Below are positions 46,942 through 55,170 of a DNA stretch of 64,000 nucleotides, piece by piece. Within the stretch, counting starts at the first letter, position 1. Each line of letters begins with the position of its first letter. Made by a program: the position numbers and the translations under genes. Origin of the DNA: Pseudomonadales bacterium (lineage in GTDB: Bacteria > Pseudomonadota > Gammaproteobacteria > Pseudomonadales > Azotimanducaceae); assembly GCA_029251375.1 (NCBI GenBank), contig JAQXDL010000022.1, positions 186,001 to 250,000 on the forward strand. The letters run 5' to 3'. The notes under the pieces are model-generated. The model worked only from the letters and a program-made list of their open reading frames with translations, searched no databases and was not told the DNA's origin.

Positions 46942-48078
46942 TTAGCGCCCAGCCAAATCAATATCGTTAGACTCCAGCGATAAGCCAGTAATAGCACCAA
47001 CGGCCTCAGGCGATTCGCCCGCCAATTTGATCATTAGCCTTAAATCATTTGCAGAGTCAGCAGATGCCAAGGCGCTTTCGTAAGTAATCTCGCCCGCCGT
47101 ATACAATTGATACAGCGCCTGATCGAACGTCTGCATGCCCTGTTCTGTTGACTTGGTCATGATCTCTTTGATGGTATGTACATCACCTTTGCGAATGGTA
47201 TCCGAGACCAAAGGCGTGTTAATCAAAATTTCGATTGCAGCACGACGAGCCTTTCCATCAATCGCCGGTATCAATTGCTGCGCGACCATACCCCTTAAGT
47301 TTAGTGATAGATCCATCCAGACCTGTTGCTGTCTATCAGCTGGAAAGAAGTTGATTATTCTATCCAGTGCCTGATTCGCATTGTTCGCATGAAGAGTGGC
47401 AAGACAAAGGTGACCGGTTTCAGCAAAAGCTACAGCGTAGTCCATCGTTTCTCTGGTTCGAATCTCTCCTATCATTATGACATCAGGGGCTTGTCTCAGT
47501 GTGTTCTTCAATGCAACATCAAAACTAGGCGTATCAACCCCAACCTCTCTCTGCGTTACCATGCAACCACGATGCTCATGGATAAATTCAATGGGATCCT
47601 CAATCGTGATGATGTGACCTTTACTGTGTGCGTTTCGATGACCGATCATCGCCGCCAGCGACGTTGATTTACCCGTCCCGGTTGCGCCAACGAAGATGAT
47701 CAAGCCGCGCTTTGTCATGGCGAGTTGCTTAATCGTTTCAGGTAATTTTAAATCGTCGCAGGATGGTATATGCGTCTCAATTCTTCGCAACACCATGCCC
47801 GCAAAATTTCGCTGATAGAATGAACTTATGCGGAATCGGCCAGCAATCGGGCTATGTATCGCAAAATTACACTCACGTTCCGCTTCAAACTCTTGCACTT
47901 GCGCTTCTGTCATTGTCGAGTGAACCATCTCCCGTGACTGCTCTGGCGTCAAAGGTGTTTTGGACAGGGGCATCATTTTGCCGTTTACCTTAATCGACGG
48001 AGGTAAGCCGGCGGTGATAAAGAGATCTGACGCACCTTGTTCAACGACAACTTTTAGTAATTTGTCGAAATCAATCAT
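46942..48078 (-). CDS. pilU: Twitching motility ATPase PilU
   Basis: Accessory retraction ATPase of type IV pili, working with PilT. The Walker A loop is FVGATGTGKSTSLAAMIGH near residue 130, followed by EDPIEFIHEHRGCMVTQREV and the Walker B region APDVIMIGEIRTRETM. The His box is in TGHLCLATLHANNANQALDR. The 378-residue length is typical of PilU, longer than PilT. It lies 46 bases downstream of pilT on the same strand. Confidence 0.95.
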   Translation of the reverse strand: MIDFDKLLKVVVEQGASDLFITAGLPPSIKVNGKMMPLSKTPLTPEQSREMVHSTMTEAQVQEFEAERECNFAIHSPIAGRFRISSFYQRNFAGMVLRRIETHIPSCDDLKLPETIKQLAMTKRGLIIFVGATGTGKSTSLAAMIGHRNAHSKGHIITIEDPIEFIHEHRGCMVTQREVGVDTPSFDVALKNTLRQAPDVIMIGEIRTRETMDYAVAFAETGHLCLATLHANNANQALDRIINFFPADRQQQVWMDLSLNLRGMVAQQLIPAIDGKARRAAIEILINTPLVSDTIRKGDVHTIKEIMTKSTEQGMQTFDQALYQLYTAGEITYESALASADSANDLRLMIKLAGESPEAVGAITGLSLESNDIDLAGR

Positions 48079-48124
48079 TTTTCTAACGTCCTATTTGGTC
48101 TGCATGAGCTAACAAATGCAGGTT

Positions 48125-49162
48125 TTATCTGAAATCGTCGGGCATTTTGGCTTTCTCACGCGCCGCTTCGGTACTTATCAGATTTTTGCCGATCAACTCT
48201 TTCAAACATTGATCAAGCGTTTGCATGCCGAGTTTTCCACCAGTTTGAATCGCAGAATACATCTGTGCAATTTTCGATTCGCGAATCAAGTTACGAATCG
48301 CTGCTGTACAAATCATAATTTCATGAGCCGCTACTCGACCACCGCCGATTTTTTTCAAAAGTGTTTGCGAGATAACCGTTTGCAAAGACTCTGACAACAT
48401 TGAACGAACCATGTCTTTTTCCGCTGCGGGAAAGACGTCAATAATTCGGTCAATTGTTTTTGCTGCTGAGGACGTATGCAGAGTACCAAAAACCATGTGA
48501 CCGGTCTCCGCCGCTTCTAGCGCCAGCCTAATCGTTTCTAGGTCACGCATCTCTCCAACTAGTATAATGTCGGGATCTTCTCGTAGGGCGGATCGCAATG
48601 CTTCGTTAAAACCTAACGTATCTCTATGGACCTCACGCTGATTAACAAGACACTTTTTACTCTCGTGGACAAATTCAATGGGGTCTTCGACCGTCAAAAT
48701 GTGCTGATAACGATTGTCATTAACGTAGTCCATCATTGCTGCAAGGGTTGTACTCTTGCCAGAGCCCGTAGGACCTGTAACAGTGATAAGCCCTCGAGGT
48801 GTCTCCGCAATTTCCTGAAAAACCTGCCCCATGCCCAAATCTTCCATCGACAATACTTTTGAGGGTATTGTTCTAAAAACGCCACCAGCACCTCGATTAT
48901 GATTGAAAGCATTGACCCGAAAGCGCGCAACACCAGGCACTTCGAAAGAGAAATCACACTCTAAGAATTCTTCAAAGTCCTTTCGTTGTTTGTCATTCAT
49001 GATTTCATAAATCAGTGAATGAACCTCTTTGTGATCCAAAGCAGGCAGGTTAATGCGTCTAATGTCACCATCTACTCGAATCATCGGTGGCAGACCTGCA
49101 GATAAGTGTAAGTCTGAAGCACCTTGTTTCTCACTAAACGCAAGAAGTTCTGTAATATCCAT
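48125..49162 (-). CDS. pilT: Twitching motility retraction ATPase PilT
   Basis: Hexameric ATPase at the pilus base that powers retraction. The start MDITELLAFSEKQGASDLHL is typical, with Walker A in VTGPTGSGKSTTLAAMMDYV near residue 130, the Asp box in DNRYQHILTVEDPIEFVHES, Walker B in DPDIILVGEMRDLETI, and the His box in TGHMVFGTLHTSSAAKTIDR. The C-terminal AIRNLIRESKIAQMYSAIQT motif, needed for retraction in PilT, is intact. The length of 345 residues is normal. The gene is divergent from yggS, with 155 bases between. Confidence 0.97.
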   Translation of the reverse strand: MDITELLAFSEKQGASDLHLSAGLPPMIRVDGDIRRINLPALDHKEVHSLIYEIMNDKQRKDFEEFLECDFSFEVPGVARFRVNAFNHNRGAGGVFRTIPSKVLSMEDLGMGQVFQEIAETPRGLITVTGPTGSGKSTTLAAMMDYVNDNRYQHILTVEDPIEFVHESKKCLVNQREVHRDTLGFNEALRSALREDPDIILVGEMRDLETIRLALEAAETGHMVFGTLHTSSAAKTIDRIIDVFPAAEKDMVRSMLSESLQTVISQTLLKKIGGGRVAAHEIMICTAAIRNLIRESKIAQMYSAIQTGGKLGMQTLDQCLKELIGKNLISTEAAREKAKMPDDFR

Positions 49163-49317
49163 TGCTTAACCCTTAACTAGATAATCGATGTTGATTTATC
49201 GACAATTCTGAAGAAATCGCTACTGTGGCTGTTTGCACTAATAGTATTATTGAATTCGTGAATAAACCACCGTTTCCTAATTAGGGCTCATGGCCGCCAA
49301 AAGCAGACAAGCTAACA

Positions 49318-50052
49318 ATGGAAGATCGCCAGCAATCTATGAAGCAAAACACTTCTCATTCTCCGGTTTTTAGAGACAAGCTCGAATTAGTTCAAGATCG
49401 AATTGAGTCCGCCTGCGACCTTTACGGCCGCGGTCAAGACGAGGTTTCATTGCTTGCCGTCAGTAAAACTAAGCCGATCGAGCTTATTGAGCAATTCTAC
49501 GCTTTGGGTCAACGGCAGTTCGGTGAGAATTATCTACAGGAGGCATTGTTGAAGATTGCAGCGCTCTCCGAACCGACCATACAATGGCACTATATCGGCG
49601 CTATCCAGTCGAACAAAACACGACCTATCGCCGAGCACTTCGACTGGGTACACACTGTATCGAGTCTTAAGGTTGCAAAACGCCTTAACGATCAAAGGCC
49701 AGAAAGCGCGTCGCCATTAAACGTGCTCATTCAAGTCAACATTGATCGGGAAGACTCGAAGTCGGGTGTGCTACCCGAAGATACTGACGCCTTAATCGAC
49801 GCGACACGAGAAATGGGTCAACTCAATCTTCGCGGTTTGATGGTTATACCCAAGAAATCTAAGGACTTAGATCTGATAAGAGATTCGTTTGCTCGAACTC
49901 GGCTGTTGCAAGAATCTATTGCTAATCGTTATTGCCTTGCACAGTTCAATCAATTGTCGATGGGGATGTCAGAGGATTTGGAGCTCGCGATTGCGGAAGG
50001 CGCTACAATTATCCGAATTGGTAGTGCACTATTCGGCCCTCGAGACGCCTAG
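49318..50052 (+). CDS. yggS: YggS family pyridoxal phosphate homeostasis protein
   Basis: Binds pyridoxal phosphate and helps keep its level in balance; not known as an enzyme. The fold is the alanine racemase N-terminal barrel. The cofactor lysine is in SLLAVSKTKPIELI near residue 47, followed by FGENYLQEALLK and WHYIGAIQSNKTRPIAEHFD, and near the C-terminus LSMGMSEDLELAIAEGATII with RIGSALFG. The 244 residues include a slight N-terminal extension; a second ATG is at codon 8. It lies upstream of proC, its usual neighbour, with 69 bases between. Confidence 0.94.
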   Translation: MEDRQQSMKQNTSHSPVFRDKLELVQDRIESACDLYGRGQDEVSLLAVSKTKPIELIEQFYALGQRQFGENYLQEALLKIAALSEPTIQWHYIGAIQSNKTRPIAEHFDWVHTVSSLKVAKRLNDQRPESASPLNVLIQVNIDREDSKSGVLPEDTDALIDATREMGQLNLRGLMVIPKKSKDLDLIRDSFARTRLLQESIANRYCLAQFNQLSMGMSEDLELAIAEGATIIRIGSALFGPRDA

Positions 50053-50121
50053 CTTAGGTCAGTCGCTTCGCAGAGCGGTTACGACAAACTTTACAACACT
50101 TGATTGCTAACAGGAGCCATC

Positions 50122-50916
50122 ATGACATCAACCACATTTATCGGTGCCGGTAATATTGCCCAAGCTCTGATGGGCGGCTATCTAGCATCAGACTCCGAAG
50201 CAAAAATCACGGCTTCGGACCCCTACGCCGCACAATTAGAGAAGCTACCTTCAGCCATTCAACGTTGCGAGAATAATCACGACGCAGTTGAGAGCGCCCA
50301 TGTTGTTGTTCTGTGCGTAAAACCCAATATGATGGAGCAAATTTGCAAGGACCTTGGCAGCGCGCTTACATCCAAGCTCACCATCAGCGTCGCCGCCGGT
50401 ATCACTGCAAGTGCAATGTCGAGCTGGCTTGGTGCAGAGTCGGCGATCATCCGTTGTATGCCAAACACTCCTGCATTGGTGAATCAGGGCATGACCGGGC
50501 TGTATGCGAACGAACACGTCACCGAAGCACAAAAGCAAAAAGCAGCCAACATTCTCGGCTCCGTTGGTCGGATTCAATGGTTTGAAACTGAATCCGAGCT
50601 TGATGCTGTCACTGCTGTGTCAGGAAGTGGTCCGGCCTATTTCTTCCTTGTGATGGAAGCCATGCAAAAAGCGGCGATCGGCCTTGGCTTGGATCCCACC
50701 ATAAGCCGAGACCTTGTATTACAGACAGCGCTTGGTGCTGCCCAAATGGCACAACAATCCGAGCTCTCTACCGAGCAGTTAAGAATCAACGTCACGTCTC
50801 CAGGCGGCACCACGGAAGCGGCGCTTAACGAACTGGTCAAAGGTGGCTTAGCACAAAATTTTGAAAAAGCGATCGAAGCAGCATTCAAGCGTTCTGTCGA
50901 TTTATCGAAGGGTTGA
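50122..50916 (+). CDS. proC: Pyrroline-5-carboxylate reductase
   Basis: Last step of proline synthesis, using NAD(P)H. The Rossmann motif is FIGAGNIAQALMGGYLAS near residue 6, VVLCVKPNMMEQI follows, IIRCMPNTPALVNQGM is the substrate region near 110, and the C-terminal signature is TSPGGTTEAALNEL near 230. The frame extends to a TTG at 50104, but AGGAG six bases before the ATG at 50122 fixes the start (264 residues). yggT follows with its own likely promoter. Confidence 0.96.
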   Translation: MTSTTFIGAGNIAQALMGGYLASDSEAKITASDPYAAQLEKLPSAIQRCENNHDAVESAHVVVLCVKPNMMEQICKDLGSALTSKLTISVAAGITASAMSSWLGAESAIIRCMPNTPALVNQGMTGLYANEHVTEAQKQKAANILGSVGRIQWFETESELDAVTAVSGSGPAYFFLVMEAMQKAAIGLGLDPTISRDLVLQTALGAAQMAQQSELSTEQLRINVTSPGGTTEAALNELVKGGLAQNFEKAIEAAFKRSVDLSKG

Positions 50917-51030
50917 GTTTTGATGCGAGGCGGCTAGGTGCATCAACAAAAGCCCGTCCGAACCACTCATATAGTCACGTTTAGCCTGACTAAGAAAAAA
51001 TAGTGGCTTTAAACTAAAATAATGCCTTTG

Positions 51031-51059
51031 TGCTTTAAGGCGAAGAACTTAGCTATAAT
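51031..51059 (+). promoter_or_regulatory. Candidate promoter for yggT-hemW genes
   Basis: A perfect -10 box TATAAT at 51054-51059 lies 43 bases before the yggT ATG. The hexamer TGCTTT at 51031-51036 is 17 bases upstream and is a weak -35. Confidence 0.5.
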
Positions 51060-51101
51060 CACCACTGAACTTACAATCAATCGTTGCAAGGTTTACCAGT
51101 T

Positions 51102-51695
51102 ATGACCCAGAATTTCGCGAGTGCGGGTGTCTATCTAATCCAAACATTTTTCGGACTCTACACGTTCTTAGTGATGCTTCGGTTTTTGATGCAGGTTGCC
51201 CGCGCTGACTACTACAATCCGATTAGCCAAGGTATCGTAAAGATCACCGACCCTGCCATTCGACCTTTGAGGAGATTATTTCCCACGCTCTACGGCGTCG
51301 ATTTGGCTACGCTTTGCCTCGCTTTTTTAGTTCAACTCGCCGCTATAATGATCATCATGACTTTATACGGCTATGCTTTTTTTGCCCTTAACTACGTTGC
51401 TTGGGTGTTACTGGGGCTGTTCGCGATTATCTTTAAAATCTATTTCTTTGCCTTACTGGTATCGGTTGTTGCAAGCTGGATCGCACCCGCATCTAACCAT
51501 CCGGCTTTGTCGTTGGTGTATCAGTTGATAGAACCCATTTGCGCACCGGCAAGAAAGCTTCTACCACCTATGGGCGGAATCGATTTCTCTATCATTCTGG
51601 TTTTCGTTTTTATCAATCTCATAGACAGTTATTTAGTCATACAACCATTAAGCGTATTTTTAGGCGTGCCTCGTGGCTTAATCCTTGGCCTTTAA
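51102..51695 (+). CDS. yggT: YggT family membrane protein
   Basis: A 197-residue inner-membrane protein with two YGGT domains. The first spans GVYLIQTFFGLYTFLVMLRF near residue 8 and ends in DPAIRPLRRLFP; the second repeats the pattern with FKIYFFALLVSVVASWIAP and EPICAPARKLLPPMGGIDFS. Four membrane helices are predicted. Function is not settled; links to osmotic stress and cell division have been proposed for relatives. AAGG lies 10 bases before the ATG at 51102. yggU follows directly. Confidence 0.92.
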   Translation: MTQNFASAGVYLIQTFFGLYTFLVMLRFLMQVARADYYNPISQGIVKITDPAIRPLRRLFPTLYGVDLATLCLAFLVQLAAIMIIMTLYGYAFFALNYVAWVLLGLFAIIFKIYFFALLVSVVASWIAPASNHPALSLVYQLIEPICAPARKLLPPMGGIDFSIILVFVFINLIDSYLVIQPLSVFLGVPRGLILGL

Positions 51696-51697
51696 CT

Positions 51698-52030
51698 TTG
51701 TCAGTTAAGCAGGTTGCGATTAAGAGAGCCACGAGAGGTGAGAGAGTTTCTACTAATATTCTTTGTTGGCTACATGATGCTTTGATCTTAAAGATTAAGG
51801 CAGTTACAGGCGCCTTAAGAAAAAATCTCGAACCCCAAACAGCTTATCTCAATGTCAGGCTTACCGAGCAACCAACGGATGGTCGCGCTAATGAACAGCT
51901 GAGACGGTTGCTGTCGAAAACATTTACCGTTGGCACATCCTCAATGAGGATTGAAAAGGCCATCAATACACGCCGCAGAATTTGTCGCGTTCACAAACCG
52001 AAAAAGCTACCCGATTTTATCTCACCATGA
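51698..52030 (+). CDS. yggU: DUF167 / YggU family protein
   Basis: A small protein with the DUF167 core: LILKIKAVTGALRKN, AYLNVRLTEQPTDGRANEQL and RIEKAINTRRRICRV. The family fold is known from structures but its function is not. The frame is open far upstream into yggT, and no ATG or GTG lies just before the conserved part; the only ordinary start after the yggT stop is TTG at 51698, which gives 110 residues, about 14 more than E. coli YggU. A rare start nearer the core cannot be ruled out. Its stop overlaps the ATG of the next gene. Confidence 0.85.
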   Translation: MSVKQVAIKRATRGERVSTNILCWLHDALILKIKAVTGALRKNLEPQTAYLNVRLTEQPTDGRANEQLRRLLSKTFTVGTSSMRIEKAINTRRRICRVHKPKKLPDFISP

Positions 52031-52479
52031 AGACTTACAAACCGTTCAAGCGATCAAGCATTCTGAGCCTTTTATTAATTAGTTTAAGTGTCGTTACGCA
52101 CGCCGCTTTTGCTGAAATAAACCAATGGCAGGGATATGACATTCATTATACGACCCTCAACAGCATGCTTATCCCCAGCGATGTTGCCAAGGCGCATAAT
52201 ATTACTCGTTCGAAATCACGCATTGTTACAAATATTACAGTTCGAAAAAATGATACTGCTGTAGCCGCTAAAATTGAGGGTACTTCCACAAATCTGCTGA
52301 ACCAGCTATTTACGCTGGATTTTCAGGAAGTCAAAGAACCAGGGGCAATTTACTACTTGTCGAATCAGATCATAGATGAGCGAGACATGATTCGTTTTAA
52401 AATTACGATCGCCCCTAACGATCATGACGAGGTTTACCTGTTAAAATTTAATCGTAACTATTTTCAGGCAATTGAATGA
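52027..52479 (+). CDS. DUF4426 exported protein
   Basis: A 150-residue protein with a cleavable signal peptide: basic start MKTYKPFKRSS, hydrophobic ILSLLLISLSVVTHAAFAE, likely cut after AFA. The mature part shows the DUF4426 pattern with YDIHYTTLNSMLIPSDVAKA and NITRSKSRIVTNITV. Function is unknown; it is probably periplasmic. The ATG overlaps the yggU stop in ATGA, and the gene stop overlaps the rdgB start by 4 bases, so the run yggU-DUF4426-rdgB is translationally coupled. In Pseudomonas metX and metW usually lie between yggU and this gene; they are absent here. Confidence 0.88.
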   Translation: MKTYKPFKRSSILSLLLISLSVVTHAAFAEINQWQGYDIHYTTLNSMLIPSDVAKAHNITRSKSRIVTNITVRKNDTAVAAKIEGTSTNLLNQLFTLDFQEVKEPGAIYYLSNQIIDERDMIRFKITIAPNDHDEVYLLKFNRNYFQAIE

Positions 52480-53093
52480 CGCCAATAAATATTGTTTTAG
52501 CAAGTAATAATCAGCACAAGCTCATAGAACTGACGGCGGCTTTGCCGGACTCTTTTGCGCTACACCCAGCTAGCGAATTTAATGTTGATAGCCCAGACGA
52601 AACAGGCACGACATTTATCGAAAATGCCATCATAAAGGCTCGACACTCATCAGCAATATCGGGTCTACCGGCAATCGCGGATGATTCAGGCTTGGAAGTT
52701 GATTTCCTTGATCATGCGCCCGGTATATTCTCATCGCGTTTTGCCGGTCCAAATGCTTCAGATGAGGAAAATAATGCAAAACTCTTGGATGAATTGAAAA
52801 ATGCGCCTGCCGATCAACGCACAGCACGATTCCAATGCGTACTCGTCTATCTACGACACAAGTTAGATCCAATGCCAATCATTGCAACTGGCACTTGGCA
52901 TGGAAGCATCGTGCAGACACCAACCGGTGAAAAAGGTTTTGGGTACGACCCTGTATTTTTTATTCCGACGCACGGCGTTACTGCCGCTAGTCTTGATGCG
53001 AATATAAAAAACAGCATCAGTCACCGCGGCCGAGCGGTTGCAGAACTGATCCCACAGTTATCTTCAGCCCAAGCCATCGGTCGTGTGCAATAA
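52476..53093 (+). CDS. rdgB: XTP/dITP diphosphatase
   Basis: Hydrolyses non-canonical purine nucleoside triphosphates (ITP, dITP, XTP) and so keeps them out of DNA. The substrate loop is VLASNNQHKLIEL near residue 6, the metal site is in AIADDSGLEVDFL near residue 67, and GYDPVFFIPTHG and SHRGRAV complete the family pattern. The 205-residue length is normal. It comes just before hemW, as in many gammaproteobacteria. Confidence 0.96.
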   Translation: MTPINIVLASNNQHKLIELTAALPDSFALHPASEFNVDSPDETGTTFIENAIIKARHSSAISGLPAIADDSGLEVDFLDHAPGIFSSRFAGPNASDEENNAKLLDELKNAPADQRTARFQCVLVYLRHKLDPMPIIATGTWHGSIVQTPTGEKGFGYDPVFFIPTHGVTAASLDANIKNSISHRGRAVAELIPQLSSAQAIGRVQ

Positions 53094-53094
53094 C

Positions 53095-54243
53095 ATGATG
53101 CCCCTTTCTTTGTATATCCACTTTCCTTGGTGCGCAAAAAAGTGTCCCTATTGTGATTTCAACTCACATGAAATAAAAGGCGATATACCCGAAGGCCAAT
53201 ACATTGATGCGCTACTACGCGATCTTGATCAAGATTTAATAACCATCAAGAATCAGCCGCTTGTGTCAATATTCATGGGCGGCGGGACACCCAGCTTGTT
53301 TTCACCTGAAGCGATCCACAGGCTGTTAGGAGGGATTCGGTCTCGCCTTGATTTCGCAGATGACATCGAGATCACAATGGAAGTCAATCCAGCCACCGTT
53401 CAAAAAGGCTTGGTCGGCGATAGGGAAAGGTTCGCTGGGTACTATGCCGCCGGCATCACCCGTCTGAGTATTGGTGTCCAAAGTTTAAACGATACGCACC
53501 TTAACTTACTTGGTAGAGTACACTCAGGGTCAGACGCTATAAATGCGATAACAGCAGCCAAACAGGCCGGTTTTACCAATTTTAATATCGACCTGATGCA
53601 CGGACTATCTGAGCAGAATTTACAAAATGCACTTGCGGACCTCAAGGCGGCCATTGCGCTGGAGCCAACCCATATCTCCTGGTACCAGCTTACGATAGAA
53701 CCCAATACAGTCTTCTATAATCGACCGCCGACGCTCCCCGACGATGATACTTTATGGGAGATTTATCAGACCGGCCTCAATCAACTCGCGAGCCAGGGCT
53801 TTCATCGGTACGAGATTTCCGCCTTCAGCAGACCCGGCAAACAATCTGTGCACAATCAAAACTATTGGCAGTTCGGTGACTACATTGGTATCGGTGCTGG
53901 CGCGCACGGTAAGTACACACACAACAGTGTTGTCACACGACGCGCTAAGACACGACAACCGGAGCACTATCTTGCAAGCTCACGCCAAGCGGGGGGCGCT
54001 AACTTTAAGGACACGATTGTCGATCAAGGTGAATTGCCAATAGAATTTTTGATGAATGCGTTGCGATTAACCGACGGTTTCAATCAAGCTTTATACGAAA
54101 TGAGGACGGGTTTACCTTTATCCACCCTCCAGGCATTCCTAAATCGAACCCAACCACTTGGGCTTATTGAAGAACGCAATGGTTGGATCAAACCGACTAA
54201 CAAAGGCGCGCAGTTCTTAAATAGCATGTTGGAAATGGTTTAA
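53095..54243 (+). CDS. hemW: Radical SAM haem chaperone HemW
   Basis: Radical-SAM protein that binds haem and delivers it to target proteins; long mis-annotated as coproporphyrinogen oxidase. The iron-sulfur motif is CAKKCPYCDFNSH near residue 14. The C-x-x-C-D-F form, rather than CGC, separates HemW from HemN. Then come FMGGGTPSLF, EVNPATV and RLSIGVQSLND. I start at the ATG at 53095, just after the rdgB stop; the frame reaches a GTG at 53083 without support. Length 382 residues is usual. It ends 2 bases from the convergent repeat-protein gene. Confidence 0.95.
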   Translation: MMPLSLYIHFPWCAKKCPYCDFNSHEIKGDIPEGQYIDALLRDLDQDLITIKNQPLVSIFMGGGTPSLFSPEAIHRLLGGIRSRLDFADDIEITMEVNPATVQKGLVGDRERFAGYYAAGITRLSIGVQSLNDTHLNLLGRVHSGSDAINAITAAKQAGFTNFNIDLMHGLSEQNLQNALADLKAAIALEPTHISWYQLTIEPNTVFYNRPPTLPDDDTLWEIYQTGLNQLASQGFHRYEISAFSRPGKQSVHNQNYWQFGDYIGIGAGAHGKYTHNSVVTRRAKTRQPEHYLASSRQAGGANFKDTIVDQGELPIEFLMNALRLTDGFNQALYEMRTGLPLSTLQAFLNRTQPLGLIEERNGWIKPTNKGAQFLNSMLEMV

Positions 54244-54245
54244 AC

Positions 54246-55169
54246 CTATCTCTTAACCGAATCCAATTGTATCCACTCGCCTGAAGCTGTCTGGCAAACA
54301 TTCATCAGCTTGTCGTAGACCAATTTACCCTCCCGCTCAGCTCGAATAGATAAACGTCGACAATCTTTGTCCTCGATTATCAATGACTCTATAAGAGTCA
54401 CGCTACCAACCGTGCCGGTCTTCTTGTTGCGAAACATAACGAAGCCATCTGAGTCTTCGCCTTTAATAACCTTAAGTGCAGCCTCGGTAACATAGGGCGC
54501 ATCGGAGCTATCATTTTTAGGAAGGACACCACTAAACATGGCTAAGGGCGCTTTAAATACGCCTGAGAATACACCCGCGACAGCACCCTCGCTGGCGCGC
54601 TTACCGGCGTCACTGGCCTCAGCGATCATGTCGTCAACGCGGTCTAAAGTAGGCGGGATCATTTGTCGCGTTGTCTCAACTTCCTGCAACACCTTAGGTA
54701 TTGTTTGCCGATAGGCGGCGAGCTCAATTTGCAGCGAGTCTACTTGTTTTCGAATTTCTGCAGTCTCAACCATGATCTTAGGCAGCATATCTCGATATGC
54801 TTCCATTTCCTGTTCAACCACTAGAATATCTTTGCGGAGGTTCATGCTCTCATCGAGGATTGAAGGCAACACGAGTCGGTAAGCCTGCATCTCTTTTTGC
54901 ACCGAAATCGCATCGGTTCTTATCATTGCTGACTCACTTAGAACGTCCGGCACCAGCATCCGCACCTGCTCGACCTCTTGCAGAATACTGGGTACTTGTT
55001 CGATGATCATTGCGATCTCATCTTCAAGCAGAGCAACAGATTTAGCTGTTTGTTCAATTTTCTCTAATGATGTCGGAAGCGCTGCTACAAATGTAAGCAA
55101 TGCGTAGCCAAAATAAGCTATCGCCGAAGAAAGACAAAGAATACTGATCGGAAGGGCATAATTTTTCAT
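54246..55169 (-). CDS. Membrane-anchored coiled-coil protein with 28-residue repeats and surface-antigen-like tail
   Basis: I do not recognise a named gene. The 307 residues begin with one membrane helix (ISILCLSSAIAYFGYALLTF). From about 60 to 180 the sequence repeats every 28 residues, with AYRLVLPSILDE, AYRDMLPKIMVE and AYRQTIPKVLQE in register, and half-length 14-residue steps at the ends. A proline recurs at the same place in each unit, within otherwise heptad-like helix. The C-terminal part has DCRRLSIRAEREGKL and VCQTASGEWIQL, a Cys-Cys pattern like the tail of 17 kDa surface antigens, probably with a disulfide. The start is one base after the stop of the exported pyrophosphatase, so the two are coupled. 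Confidence 0.75.
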   Translation of the reverse strand: MKNYALPISILCLSSAIAYFGYALLTFVAALPTSLEKIEQTAKSVALLEDEIAMIIEQVPSILQEVEQVRMLVPDVLSESAMIRTDAISVQKEMQAYRLVLPSILDESMNLRKDILVVEQEMEAYRDMLPKIMVETAEIRKQVDSLQIELAAYRQTIPKVLQEVETTRQMIPPTLDRVDDMIAEASDAGKRASEGAVAGVFSGVFKAPLAMFSGVLPKNDSSDAPYVTEAALKVIKGEDSDGFVMFRNKKTGTVGSVTLIESLIIEDKDCRRLSIRAEREGKLVYDKLMNVCQTASGEWIQLDSVKR

Positions 55170-55170
55170 A

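Noticed and set aside
51753-51800. 15-codon frame starting GTG inside yggU (VREFLLIFFVGYMML)
   Set aside because: Too short, and it runs in another frame of a gene with clear DUF167 similarity.
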